From assembly GCA_031402225.1 (NCBI GenBank), contig JANNSD010000174.1:1-53719 (forward strand): a DNA stretch of 53,719 nt. The letters are read 5' to 3'. The notes under the pieces are model-generated. The model was not told where the DNA came from. It saw only the letters and a list, made by a program, of their open reading frames with translations, and did no database searches. A program made the translations under genes and the position numbers. This document shows, piece after piece, positions 1 to 8,293 of the stretch. The number at the start of each line of letters is the position of its first letter. Position 1 is the stretch's first letter. Source of the stretch: JAGGAG01 sp031402225 (GTDB lineage: Bacteria > Gemmatimonadota > Gemmatimonadetes > Gemmatimonadales > GWC2-71-9).

Positions 1-1
1 G

Positions 2-1219
2 TATTATCGCAAGGGGTTTGGCCTAGGCCGCGAGGTCCAACAGGCGCTTGAGAGCGACTACGCTGGCGATGTGGTTAATCTGCTGCGGGAGGGAGACAAC
101 CATTTGTCCATCGGCGAGGTTTCGGTCACGCTCGCCAAAGAGTTTGGGTTTTGCTATGGGGTGGAGCGCGCGGTAGAATATGCGTACCAAACGCGCCGCA
201 AGTTTCCCGACCGGCGCCTGTTTCTCGTCGGGGAGATCATTCACAATCCACATGTGAATGCCAACCTCAGGCAGATGGGCATTGAGATGCTCGAGCCGCT
301 CCCCAACGCCGCCGACGGCGAGGTGCGATTTGATTACTCTGCCGTGCGCCAAGAAGATGTCGTGATTCTGCCGGCGTTTGGCGTGACCATCGCTGACTTT
401 ACGGCGCTGCGCGGCCACGGCTGTGTGCTGGTAGACACGACGTGTGGCTCGGTGCTCAACGTGTGGAAGCGGGTCGAAGGCTACGCGCGCGATGCCTACA
501 CGGCGGTGATCCATGGCAAGCACTACCATGAGGAAACCAAGGCGACGGCCAGCCAGGTGATGAAGTACCCCGGCGGTCGTTACCTGGTGGTGTTCAACAT
601 GGAAGAGGCGCGCGGTGTCTGCGACTACATCGAGCAGGGCGGGGATGCGGAGGCGCTCTCGCGCCGCTTCCAGGGGCGTCATTCGCCGGGCTTCGACTTC
701 ACGCGGGATCTCGAGCGGGTGGGCATCGCCAACCAGACCACCATGCTCTCGGGTGAGTCACTGGCGATCGCGGAGGAGTTCCGTCGCAGCATGGAGCGGC
801 GGCATGGGTCCGGGGCCGTCGCGGAGCACTTCCGTACGTTCGACACCATCTGTTCCGCCACGCAGGAGCGGCAGGACGCCGTGGTGGCGCTGCTGCGGGA
901 GCCGCTCGACGTGATGGTGGTGGTGGGGGGATACAACTCGAGCAACACCACTCACCTGGCTGCCCTGGTGGAGACCCACGGCGTGCCGGTGTACCACATC
1001 GAGGATGCGAGCTGCGTCGATGCCGCCACGGGGACGATTCGGCACCAGCCGGTGGGGCAGAAGCAGGAGGTCGAGGTGACCGGCTGGCTCGGGGCCGCTC
1101 AGCGTATCGGGGTCACGGCGGGCGCGTCCACGCCGAACAACAAGGTGGGTGAGACGATCGCGCGCATCGCGGCGACCGCCGGTCTCGACCGCGAACTCAG
1201 CGTCCTGCTCGCGTCGTAG
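2..1219 (+). CDS. ispH: 4-hydroxy-3-methylbut-2-enyl diphosphate reductase IspH, 5' end outside the window
   Basis: Last enzyme of the MEP isoprenoid pathway: a [4Fe-4S] enzyme reducing HMBPP to IPP and DMAPP in the cytoplasm. The three cluster cysteines are visible: FCYGVERA (codon at 152), DTTCGSV (442) and ICSATQERQ (851). HNPHVN and GGYNSSNTTHL, typical of the LytB/IspH fold, are also present. A GTG at 71 could serve as a start, but the frame stays open to base 2 and reads YYRKGFG, the N-terminal block of long plant/cyanobacterial-type IspH proteins. I therefore treat the gene as truncated by the window edge. It converges on the DUF72 gene with only 6 bp between them. Confidence 0.95.
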   Translation, partial: YYRKGFGLGREVQQALESDYAGDVVNLLREGDNHLSIGEVSVTLAKEFGFCYGVERAVEYAYQTRRKFPDRRLFLVGEIIHNPHVNANLRQMGIEMLEPLPNAADGEVRFDYSAVRQEDVVILPAFGVTIADFTALRGHGCVLVDTTCGSVLNVWKRVEGYARDAYTAVIHGKHYHEETKATASQVMKYPGGRYLVVFNMEEARGVCDYIEQGGDAEALSRRFQGRHSPGFDFTRDLERVGIANQTTMLSGESLAIAEEFRRSMERRHGSGAVAEHFRTFDTICSATQERQDAVVALLREPLDVMVVVGGYNSSNTTHLAALVETHGVPVYHIEDASCVDAATGTIRHQPVGQKQEVEVTGWLGAAQRIGVTAGASTPNNKVGETIARIAATAGLDRELSVLLAS

Positions 1220-1225
1220 CGACCG

Positions 1226-2164
1226 CTATTCGCTGTTGGCCTGGTCGATCAGCATCCTGGCCACGGCGATAATCGTGAGCGGCGCGCTTCCCTCCAGCCG
1301 GTTGTTGGCAATCACCCAGGCCGGGAGCCGCAAGGCGAGCGCGGTGCGAACGAGCGACACGAGGTCGGCCCGCACTGCTGGCTGCGGGTCCCTGATGCGG
1401 TCGTAGGGCGAGAACGCTTCCACCGCATCGGCGTAGAGCCGTCCGGGCCGCAGCAGGGCACGACAGATGAGGAAGGGTCCGGTCACCGAGTCGGCCAGCG
1501 CCAGTTGCTCGCCGATCGACGGCATCCGCGTCCATGAGTTGAAGACGTGCGCCGCACCATGCTCCCGCAGCACCGCGAAATACGCCGGGGTGAGGTATTC
1601 CGGGTTCCGGATCTCGACCGCCCATGGCCCTCCCGCAGGCAGCTCCCCGAAAAATCGATCCAGCCGCTCGGCGAACTCGCTGGCCGACACGCCGCCTCGC
1701 CCCTGCGACTGAATCGCCTGGAACTCGAAGACGAATGGTCCCGTGTGGCTCGCGAAGTGGGCCAGGTACGGCCCGTAGACCGACTCGAGGAAGAGGGCGG
1801 CATCAAGGAAGTGCGGATTGACCTCCCCCGCCTTGGTCTTGCTCTGCAACTTGGCCCAGGTGTGCACGGTGATTTCCTGCCACACCTTGCTGACGCAGGG
1901 GAAACCGGGTGGGAGACTGGCGGCATAACTGTCGAGGACGGCGTCGGTGGGCGGACCGTAGAAGCTCGAGTCGATGCCAACGGTGCGGAACAGCGGAAAG
2001 CGGCTGTACTCCTCCAGCATGGGGGCCGCCGTGCCCTTGCCACCGTAGTCCCGGTGGTAGACCAGTCCCTTCCAGCCGGGATAGGTCCAGGAGGAGGTGC
2101 CGAAGCGGATGAGCGGCGGTATGCCGGCGGCGAGGCGCTCGAGTTCCTCGCGCGTCACCGGCAA
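1226..2164 (-). CDS. DUF72 (YecE-like) protein
   Basis: 312 residues, the usual size of the DUF72 TIM-barrel-like family. The N-terminal block RFGTSSWTYPGWKG, followed by TVGIDSSFYGPPT and later VEIRNPEYLTPAY, is characteristic. No biochemical function is established for the family, and no signal peptide or membrane segment is visible. It lies 12 bp downstream of the sugar-dehydrogenase-like gene on the same strand and could be cotranscribed with it. The family call is confident; the role is unknown. Confidence 0.85.
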   Translation of the reverse strand: MPVTREELERLAAGIPPLIRFGTSSWTYPGWKGLVYHRDYGGKGTAAPMLEEYSRFPLFRTVGIDSSFYGPPTDAVLDSYAASLPPGFPCVSKVWQEITVHTWAKLQSKTKAGEVNPHFLDAALFLESVYGPYLAHFASHTGPFVFEFQAIQSQGRGGVSASEFAERLDRFFGELPAGGPWAVEIRNPEYLTPAYFAVLREHGAAHVFNSWTRMPSIGEQLALADSVTGPFLICRALLRPGRLYADAVEAFSPYDRIRDPQPAVRADLVSLVRTALALRLPAWVIANNRLEGSAPLTIIAVARMLIDQANSE

Positions 2165-2176
2165 CGCCGCCCCGGC

Positions 2177-3340
2177 TCAGTTCGCGACGATGCGGTAGAC
2201 CCCGCCCGCTGAGGTGAGCACGTACAGTTCACCGGCACTATCCTCCCCGAAGCTCGAAATGCTGCCGCCCGGTGCCAGGGCGTCCCACGGACCCGCCTCG
2301 GTGACCTGGCCACTGGTGTACCGGAAGCTGCGGACCCATCCGGAGCAGTAGTCAGCATAAAAATAGGTGCCGGCCAGATCGGGAATGGCGGTGCCGCGAT
2401 AGACGTAGCCGCCGGTGACCGAGCATCCGTCACCGTGCGTGTAGTCGAGCACCGGGAGCGTGAGTCCCGTCATGTCGCAGCTGCCGGCGTTGTAGCATCG
2501 CGTGCCCTCCATGATGCTCCAGCCGTAGTTGGCGCCCTTGCCGCCGCCGGTGGCCGCGGTGCCCACGTCAATCTCCTCTCGTTCGCCCTGGCCGACGTCA
2601 CCGATGTAGAGGTCACCGGTGGATCGGTCGAAGGTGAAGCGCCAGGGATTGCGCAGGCCCCAGTTCCACAGCTCGCCCCTGGTTCCCGCAACGCCGACCA
2701 GCGGGTTGCTGACAGGGACGGTGTATCCGGTTGCACCGCTGACATCGAGGCGCAGGATCGAGCCGAGAAGGTCGTTGCGATCCTGGCCGTGGCCGTCGGG
2801 ATCGCCGCCGCTGCCGCCGTCGCCGATGCCCATGTAGAGATAGCCATCGGGCCCGAAGGCAATGTGCCCGCCGTTGTGGTTGTCGTACGGCTGGCCCACC
2901 GTGAGGCGAATGACGCCGCTTCCCGCCGCCGCCACGTCCGCGTTGCTGGAGACCTGGTAGGAGGCAAGCACATTGTCTCCAGCAGTGTTGGTGTAGCTTA
3001 CGAAGAAGCGACCGTTCGTACCATACTGCGGATCGAAGGCGAGGCCGAGCAGGCCCTGCTCGCCCCCGTTCGAGATGAGGCCGCTGAGACCGAGGAATGG
3101 CGTGCTGAGCACTGCGCCGTCCTTCACGATCTTCACCAGTCCGCCCTTTTCGACCACGAAGAGCCGGGGGTCGCCGGAGGGGGCGGTGGCGAGCAGCGGA
3201 AAAGCGAAACTGGTGGCCACCGGCTCGAGGGCGAGGTCGAGTGCCGCCGGTGGTGGTTGCTGGGTATCGGAGGAACATGCCGCCAGCACCAGCAAGGCAC
3301 TGGGCAGCAGCAGACTGAGCAGGGCGCAACGTTGGCGCAT
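2177..3340 (-). CDS. PQQ-dependent sugar dehydrogenase-like (GSDH/sorbosone dehydrogenase) lipoprotein
   Basis: Beta-propeller of the soluble glucose/sorbosone dehydrogenase family, predicted to oxidise a sugar with PQQ in the periplasm. After a hydrophobic signal ending in VLAACSSD (a lipobox) come the family blocks FAFPLLATAPSGDPRLFVVE, GLLGLAFDP, HNGGHIAFGPDGYLYMGIGD and ELWNWGLRNPWRF. I chose the ATG at 3340 because it starts directly at a normal signal peptide. The frame is open upstream to 3412, and no clear Shine-Dalgarno decides the matter. Many homologues in environmental bacteria have not been tested for PQQ binding, so the substrate is open. Confidence 0.85.
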   Translation of the reverse strand: MRQRCALLSLLLPSALLVLAACSSDTQQPPPAALDLALEPVATSFAFPLLATAPSGDPRLFVVEKGGLVKIVKDGAVLSTPFLGLSGLISNGGEQGLLGLAFDPQYGTNGRFFVSYTNTAGDNVLASYQVSSNADVAAAGSGVIRLTVGQPYDNHNGGHIAFGPDGYLYMGIGDGGSGGDPDGHGQDRNDLLGSILRLDVSGATGYTVPVSNPLVGVAGTRGELWNWGLRNPWRFTFDRSTGDLYIGDVGQGEREEIDVGTAATGGGKGANYGWSIMEGTRCYNAGSCDMTGLTLPVLDYTHGDGCSVTGGYVYRGTAIPDLAGTYFYADYCSGWVRSFRYTSGQVTEAGPWDALAPGGSISSFGEDSAGELYVLTSAGGVYRIVAN

Positions 3341-3432
3341 TGTGCGTGACCGGGGTGAGGGGAATTGCCGCATCCGTCGTGGCGTTGCAATCCTCATACC
3401 CTCGGCGACCATTTATGTAGCACGGTGAGTTC

Positions 3433-4425
3433 ATGCAGATGCGCGCAGCGTGGTACAGCGGCGCTGGCGGCACCGAAGTCATAGAAATCCGCGATGTTGC
3501 GCTGCCCACGCCGGGCCCGCACGAGATCCGGGTGCGGGTCCATGCGGCTGGTCTCAATCGGGCCGACATCCTGCAGCGCCGGGGGCATTATCCGGCGCCA
3601 CCGGGCTGGCCGTCGCAGATCCCCGGTCTCGAGTATGCCGGTACCGTCGAGCTCCGAGGCTCAGGTACATCGCGCTGGCAGACCGGCGACCGGGTCATGG
3701 GCCTGGTGGGTGGTGGCGCGCACGCCGAAGCGCTGGTGGTGCGCGAGGACGAAGCGATGCCGATTCCCCGCGCCCTGTCGTACGCGGAAGCGGCGGCGAT
3801 TCCAGAGGCGTTCCTCACCGCCTGGGATGCGCTGGTGCATCGAGCGAGGATCTCCCGCGGCGATCGGGTGCTCATCCATGCGGTCGGCAGCGGCGTGGGT
3901 ACCGCCGCGGTGCAACTGGCCCGCTTCCTCGGCGCCCGCAGCGTGGGCACCTCGCGCACGGCGACGAAGCTGGACCGTCTCCTGGCGCTGGGTCTCGATG
4001 AAGCCATCGACACCACCCTCGGGTCATTCACGGCGCAGCTCTCCCAGCCGGTGCACGCACTGATCGATTGCCTGGGCGGCCCGGCGCTTCAGGAGAACCT
4101 CGCGGCGCTGCTTCCGCGCGGGCGCCTCGTGCTGATCGGGACCCTCCTCGGCGGGCGGGGCGAGGTGGACCTCGGGCTGGTGCTGCGGCAGCGGCTGGAG
4201 ATCATCGGGACCGTGATGCGGTCGCGGGGCCAGGCGGAGCGGGCGACCCTGGTGCGAGAGTTCATCCAGGAAGTGCTGCCCGCGTTTGCGATTTCGCCGG
4301 CTGGTGCCGATGCCATGCTACGGCCTGTCGTCGATACGGTGCTGCCGATGGCGGAGCTTGCCCGGGCCCACGAGCTCATGGAATCGAACAACACGTTTGG
4401 AAAAGTGGTGCTGACTTGGACGTGA
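3433..4425 (+). CDS. NAD(P)H:quinone oxidoreductase, medium-chain dehydrogenase superfamily
   Basis: 330 residues, zinc-free MDR family, closest in pattern to PIG3/QOR enzymes that reduce quinones with NADPH. The N-terminal GroES-like catalytic domain contains GLNRADILQRRGHYPAPPG. The Rossmann nucleotide site is HAVGSGVGTAAVQLA near residue 150. No structural-zinc cysteine cluster is present, as expected for this branch. GGTGAG precedes the ATG at 3433; a second ATG lies two codons later. The stop codon TGA (4423-4425) is the first TGA of the octamer repeat that follows. Confidence 0.9.
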   Translation: MQMRAAWYSGAGGTEVIEIRDVALPTPGPHEIRVRVHAAGLNRADILQRRGHYPAPPGWPSQIPGLEYAGTVELRGSGTSRWQTGDRVMGLVGGGAHAEALVVREDEAMPIPRALSYAEAAAIPEAFLTAWDALVHRARISRGDRVLIHAVGSGVGTAAVQLARFLGARSVGTSRTATKLDRLLALGLDEAIDTTLGSFTAQLSQPVHALIDCLGGPALQENLAALLPRGRLVLIGTLLGGRGEVDLGLVLRQRLEIIGTVMRSRGQAERATLVREFIQEVLPAFAISPAGADAMLRPVVDTVLPMAELARAHELMESNNTFGKVVLTWT

Positions 4426-4459
4426 GGACGTGAGGACGTGAGGACGTGAGGACGTGAGG
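4418..4459. repeat. 8-bp tandem repeat GGACGTGA, five copies, at a convergent gene boundary
   Basis: Five exact copies plus GG. The first copy contains the TGA stop of the quinone oxidoreductase. The array fills nearly all of the space to the end of the convergent radical SAM gene at 4466. The same unit recurs at 14344, 14455 (inverted), 38318 and 43261. Confidence 0.97.
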
Positions 4460-4465
4460 TAACCG

Positions 4466-5557
4466 CTAGATCATCAGGCCCATTTGCTCGACGCCTTCCG
4501 AATCAGTTCCGTCAATTGCATCAGCATCGCGGGTCATTCCTCCCGTGGGAAAACCGAACTTTACCTGCAGCTTCCTGAGGCGCAGTGTCAGCGCCCTCCG
4601 GTAGGCTGGCTCGGCGTTGCTGGAGTGCGAGAAGTGCCGCTCATAGCGTGACAGCAGTTCTGGAAATTCCGCAGCGATCTGGCCGAGGAACTTCTTCCGG
4701 GCGGTTGGTCCGAGGCGCAGCACGCCGCCGTTGACGCGCCGTGCGTTCGCGTCGCGTGCCGCGGCAAAGAGCCTTCCCAGCGCGGCACGAGAATCGGTAA
4801 GCAGGGGGACGATAGGCGCTACGAGCACGCCGGCATCGAGACCGGCTGCGGTGAGTTGCGCCAGAGCGCGAAGCCGGGCATGTGGCATGGGTGTACGAGG
4901 CTCGAGTCGCCGGAGGAGTGTGCCATCGCACGTGGCCAGCGAGATATGCACCTTGAGCCGGTGCTTCGCGGAGATTTCGCGCAGCAGCGGGATGTCGCGG
5001 GTGATGAGCGGCGACTTGGTGATGATGCCGAGGTGGAGCCGATTGAAGGGCAGGAGCGCTTCGAGCACGCTGCGCGTGATGCCGAAGCGGCGCTCGGCGG
5101 GCTGGTACGGATCGGTGGCGGTGCCGATGACGATGGCGGCGTCGCAGACACGCGCCGGCTCGAGCGTGCGCGTGAGCACCGCCGCGAGGTTGCGCTTGAC
5201 CAGGATGTGGCGCTCGAAGGCATCGACGGCCGGTTTTGACAGGAGCGCGCTATCGTGCTCGGCGACCAGGCCGCCGCCGGCAGCGTGGCGCTCGACGGTA
5301 TAGCGATGGGTATCGCGGGCGTAACAGTAGCTGCAGCCGAACTCGCAACCGATGTAGGGATTGATGGACCAGAATCCCATGTGGGTCGCGGCGGCGCTGT
5401 TGAGCGCGGATCGCACCGATAGCTCCCGGAATTCGGTGCCGCGGTCGCGGGTGTCGAGTATTGGCAGGCCGCGCGACGGAGCTCGGGTGGCGAGGTGATC
5501 GAGCTCTATCTGTTCGGCCGCTTCAAGGCTCCTCGCTGCCTTGCCTTCTAATCGCAC
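4466..5557 (-). CDS. Radical SAM protein, SplB-like / PA0069 family
   Basis: The radical SAM cluster motif CEFGCSYCYA (CX3CX2C) sits in the N-terminal third after INPYIG. It is followed by VIGTATDPYQPAERRFGITR and TKSPLITRDIPLL, as in the PA0069/Rv2578c-type proteins related to spore photoproduct lyase. The reaction is not known for this subfamily. I place the start at the GTG at 5557, which overlaps the stop of the upstream zinc-ribbon gene (GTGCGATTAG), suggesting translational coupling. An in-frame ATG at 5629 would add 24 residues that lie entirely inside the other gene. The protein is 363 residues with the chosen start. Confidence 0.85.
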   Translation of the reverse strand: MRLEGKAARSLEAAEQIELDHLATRAPSRGLPILDTRDRGTEFRELSVRSALNSAAATHMGFWSINPYIGCEFGCSYCYARDTHRYTVERHAAGGGLVAEHDSALLSKPAVDAFERHILVKRNLAAVLTRTLEPARVCDAAIVIGTATDPYQPAERRFGITRSVLEALLPFNRLHLGIITKSPLITRDIPLLREISAKHRLKVHISLATCDGTLLRRLEPRTPMPHARLRALAQLTAAGLDAGVLVAPIVPLLTDSRAALGRLFAAARDANARRVNGGVLRLGPTARKKFLGQIAAEFPELLSRYERHFSHSSNAEPAYRRALTLRLRKLQVKFGFPTGGMTRDADAIDGTDSEGVEQMGLMI

Positions 5558-5700
5558 CGACCCCAGCCACACTGGCGGCAACTGAGGCAACCAGACGCCC
5601 TGGCGAGTGGGCCTGAGCACTCGGGGCACACCCGTATGCCATTGATTGTGATGGGGTTGGGTTCGCGATGTTGGCGAGGCGGAATGGCTAGCAGCAGCAT
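5548..5700 (-). CDS. 50-residue zinc-ribbon protein
   Basis: A very small protein ending in two CxxC-type knuckles: CPECSGPLARASG and CLSCRQCGWGRC. This pattern is expected of a zinc ribbon and resembles the C-terminal ribbon of some ribonucleotide reductases and rubredoxin-like proteins. The ATG at 5700 is preceded by GGGAG with six bases of spacing, a strong ribosome binding site. The frame is open further upstream, but that extension has no start signal as good. It overlaps the radical SAM gene by 10 bp. A role as accessory to that enzyme is inference from the coupling alone. Confidence 0.6.
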   Translation of the reverse strand: MLLLAIPPRQHREPNPITINGIRVCPECSGPLARASGCLSCRQCGWGRCD

Positions 5701-5794
5701 TGGGTTCTCCCGGGTGACAATCCAGAATACCGAATAAATGCCGAAAGTCAATTCCTCTTCAGGGACCGCAATGGGGGCTGAGCATGAAAAACAC

Positions 5795-6217
5795 CTAGCG
5801 TCCCCGTCTTGAGGTTCGGATTGGGCGTCGCTCCTCGGGTGCCGCAAAGTCATCGGCCTCGACCGGATGAATGAGGAGATCGAATGCGAGGAAGATGGTA
5901 TGGGACATCTGGTAGAATGCGATCGATGTGCCCACCAGAACCACGACGGTGCTCACCTGCAGAAAGCGCCAATCAGTGTCCGGCCAGCTCCATACCATGA
6001 CGCCGAGCAACCATCCGCAGGCCACGACTTCGATGGCAACAAGTCCCATGAAGTAGGCACCGAGCCAGTAGCCGCGCTCACCGCGCTGGAGGGTGAGGCC
6101 GCAACTCGGGCAGGCCGGCAGGAGCCGAGCGTAACCGACGAACAGCGGGCCGCCGCCGCAGTGGGGACAGCGGAGCCGCACGGCTCGCCAGAAGAGGGTT
6201 CCTGCACGGGGCTTCAC
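5795..6217 (-). CDS. DUF983 family membrane protein with N-terminal zinc ribbon
   Basis: 140 residues. CPHCGGGPLF and CPSCG (residues about 18-40) form a zinc ribbon. Two transmembrane segments follow (about 50-75 and 85-110), as in the DUF983 family. The family has no firm function; some members sit near cytochrome oxidase genes, and a cox operon lies 4 kb away here but is not adjacent. The start overlaps the end of the alpha/beta hydrolase gene by 4 bp (ATGA type), so both are probably in one operon. Confidence 0.85.
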   Translation of the reverse strand: MKPRAGTLFWRAVRLRCPHCGGGPLFVGYARLLPACPSCGLTLQRGERGYWLGAYFMGLVAIEVVACGWLLGVMVWSWPDTDWRFLQVSTVVVLVGTSIAFYQMSHTIFLAFDLLIHPVEADDFAAPEERRPIRTSRRGR

Positions 6218-6999
6218 TCGAGCGAATCCATCCAGGTGGTGAGGTCGGTCAGTCTCTCTTCATACCCCTGATCGGCAAAGAGTGCGTGGAAAGCATCGTA
6301 CTCGACCAGGCGCACCCGCCCCGCGGCCGGGCCACCAGCGAACCGGCGGCTGCCGTCAATCGACACCATCCGGTCTGCGGCACCATGCAGGATCAGCGCA
6401 GGTCGCGCCAGCGTCCCGGCGCGCGCGTGCACCGACGCCATGGTGGAGAGGATCTCGGTGGCCAGGCGCGCCGACGCGCACCGGTGGAAGAGCGGATCAT
6501 CGAGCGCGGCGCGGATGACGGCCGGGTCGCGGGCCAGGCCGGAGAGGTCGAGGCCGGTCTCCAGCGTGAACGTGGGCCACACTCGCGACAGCAGACGGGC
6601 GATCCAGAGCAGTGGCGCCGGTGTGCCGATCGATCCCAGCACCGGCGCGGCCGCGGCCACGCCGCGCACCATGCCCGGGTTGGCGAGCGCGTAGTCGATG
6701 ACCATGAGACCACCGAGGCTCTGGCCAAGCAGCACCGGTGCGGTGTGCTCGCGCTCGCGCACAAGACTGACAAAGCGATGCAGGTCGTCGCGGTAGGTCT
6801 CCCACCGGTCGATGTGCCCGCGCCGGCCCGGCGAGCGACCGTTGCCCCGGGTGTCGAGCGCATACACCGCCACCCCGCGCGCGGGGAACCACTCGGCGAT
6901 GCTGGGATACATGCCGCTGTGGTCACCGAGTCCATGGACGTTGATGAGCACGGCGCGGGGATGTTCGGGGCGCCAGTGTTGCCAGAAGAGGTCCGTCAC
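6214..6999 (-). CDS. Alpha/beta hydrolase, monoacylglycerol-lipase/lysophospholipase-like
   Basis: 261 residues with the chosen start. Oxyanion block INVHGLGDHSGMY near the N terminus; nucleophile elbow GQSLGG around residue 100; late Asp in LILHGAADRMVS and catalytic His in YDAFHALFAD. This is the usual Ser-Asp-His order of serine hydrolases of the monoglyceride lipase type. The GTG at 6999 overlaps the stop of the upstream gene as GTGA, which argues for this start over the longer open frame to 7035. It acts in the cytoplasm unless an unseen export signal exists; the substrate is probably an acyl ester. Confidence 0.85.
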   Translation of the reverse strand: MTDLFWQHWRPEHPRAVLINVHGLGDHSGMYPSIAEWFPARGVAVYALDTRGNGRSPGRRGHIDRWETYRDDLHRFVSLVREREHTAPVLLGQSLGGLMVIDYALANPGMVRGVAAAAPVLGSIGTPAPLLWIARLLSRVWPTFTLETGLDLSGLARDPAVIRAALDDPLFHRCASARLATEILSTMASVHARAGTLARPALILHGAADRMVSIDGSRRFAGGPAAGRVRLVEYDAFHALFADQGYEERLTDLTTWMDSLE

Positions 7000-7508
7000 G
7001 GCCGCACCAGCGTCACCTGCCCCTCGACGAGCCATCCATCGGGGTCGGTGGTGAGGTCGGTAATGCGCCGGGTCGTGACCGTGGTCGCCGGCAGCGGCGG
7101 AGGTTCGTCATGCGGGCTGAACCCGAGGAGCCAGGCACTGGCGCCGGCATTGCGCGCGTGCTCCGCCGCCAGGCGCACGAGGGCATCGGGTTCGGCGCGC
7201 GGAAGGGCCGCGGTGCTGCGGCGATGGCGCTCGAGCGCGCGGACAACCTGTGCCCGCGGCACACGTCGCTCGCGGTACCGCTCGCGCAGGTGCGCTTCGT
7301 CGGTGTGGGCGGCGCGGAACCGGGGCTGCAGCAGGCCGCAGGCACAGTGACCGGCGCGAAGAATGACGGCGGTCTGGGCGCCGGCGAGCAGCGCACGCCA
7401 GGGCGCGTGCGTGGCGGGGCCCATGGCGTCGGCATGGGTGCCGGCAGGGAGCATGGACCGGACTTCGCTGAGCGTCAGGGTGCTGACGAGGACCAGCTGG
7501 TAGCACAT
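6996..7508 (-). CDS. Uncharacterised 170-residue protein
   Basis: I do not recognise a family. The protein begins MCYQLVLVST and contains a compact Cys/His patch (GHCACG) near residue 53, which could bind a metal or cofactor. The middle (about 65-110) is Arg- and Glu-rich and likely helical. No signal peptide or membrane segment is visible. It is translationally coupled to the downstream alpha/beta hydrolase (GTGA overlap) and starts 10 bp after the small membrane protein. It is part of the greA-led minus-strand gene string. Confidence 0.6.
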   Translation of the reverse strand: MCYQLVLVSTLTLSEVRSMLPAGTHADAMGPATHAPWRALLAGAQTAVILRAGHCACGLLQPRFRAAHTDEAHLRERYRERRVPRAQVVRALERHRRSTAALPRAEPDALVRLAAEHARNAGASAWLLGFSPHDEPPPLPATTVTTRRITDLTTDPDGWLVEGQVTLVRP

Positions 7509-7518
7509 GCGGCGCGTG

Positions 7519-7908
7519 TCAGCTTCGGCGAGGGGGATCCTGGCGCTCGCGACGTCCCTTGAGGATCAATGTCGCCGCCTCCGCCGCCGGACCACCGCGC
7601 CGGACGATGGAGGCGAGTGTCTCGTCATCCTTGTTGCCAAGTTCCGCGGCAAGCAGGACGATCATGCTGCGTCGGGAGGAGACTTCCTGGTCGGCCAGGG
7701 CGCGGTTATGCGACTTGAGCCCGAAGAAGAACGCCACCACGGTGGCGGCAACACCCAGGCTCAGCCCGAGGAGGCCCGGCAGGCGGGGGACGCTGCCTCG
7801 CACACCGGCAACGCCCACAGCATATCCGATGACGGCGACGGCGGCCAGCAGCCACATGGCGCTGCGGTACTGCCTGGCGGCATCACTCCGCCCGTGGCGT
7901 TGTTGCAT
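7519..7908 (-). CDS. Small membrane protein of unknown function
   Basis: 129 residues with two predicted transmembrane helices (about residues 17-36 and 43-64), a positively charged N terminus and a polar, charged C-terminal half of about 60 residues. That tail (about 75-115) is probably cytoplasmic. No family recognised. It sits between the GroES-like gene (18 bp upstream) and the unknown 170-residue protein, in the same direction. Confidence 0.6.
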   Translation of the reverse strand: MQQRHGRSDAARQYRSAMWLLAAVAVIGYAVGVAGVRGSVPRLPGLLGLSLGVAATVVAFFFGLKSHNRALADQEVSSRRSMIVLLAAELGNKDDETLASIVRRGGPAAEAATLILKGRRERQDPPRRS

Positions 7909-7926
7909 GATGCGATGCCTCCCGCA

Positions 7927-8292
7927 TCAGATCGGGAGATCCTCCCGAACAATGACCAGTAGCGCGGCCTGCGGAACCACCAGGTACTTTCGTTCCTCGA
8001 AGGTGATCTCCACCGCCGCCTTGCGGAAAAAGATGGCGTGATCGCCCACGCGCGCCTGCATGGTGGACTTCCGCCGCTCGCTGCGCGTCTTCCACGGCTC
8101 GTCGTCGGGAGCGATCAGGTCGGCCACCGCATCGCCGGGCCCGGTGGCGACAATGAGACCACTCTGCACCTGCTGTGAATCGAGCGCGGAGGCCGGGAGG
8201 TAGAGTCCCACTCGGGTGCGGTCGTCACCCTCCTCGGGCGTGATGAGCACCCGGTCGCCGACAAGGATGAGCTGCTTCCGGGGGACGTCCAT
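7927..8292 (-). CDS. GroES-like (Cpn10) protein without an adjacent GroEL
   Basis: 121 residues with the ATG at 8292, one base after the greA stop (TGAGATG). The Cpn10 framework is recognisable: LVGDRVLITPEEG near the N terminus, GLIVATGPGDAV, then VGDHAIFFRKAAVEITFEERKYLVV split as in GroES, ending LLVIV. The region of the mobile loop reads DRTRVGLYLPASALDS, unlike the canonical loop. A charged insert (about residues 62-80) replaces the short dome loop. It may be a GroES paralogue with a role other than capping GroEL. No chaperonin gene is in the window. Confidence 0.8.
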   Translation of the reverse strand: MDVPRKQLILVGDRVLITPEEGDDRTRVGLYLPASALDSQQVQSGLIVATGPGDAVADLIAPDDEPWKTRSERRKSTMQARVGDHAIFFRKAAVEITFEERKYLVVPQAALLVIVREDLPI

Positions 8293-8293
8293 C

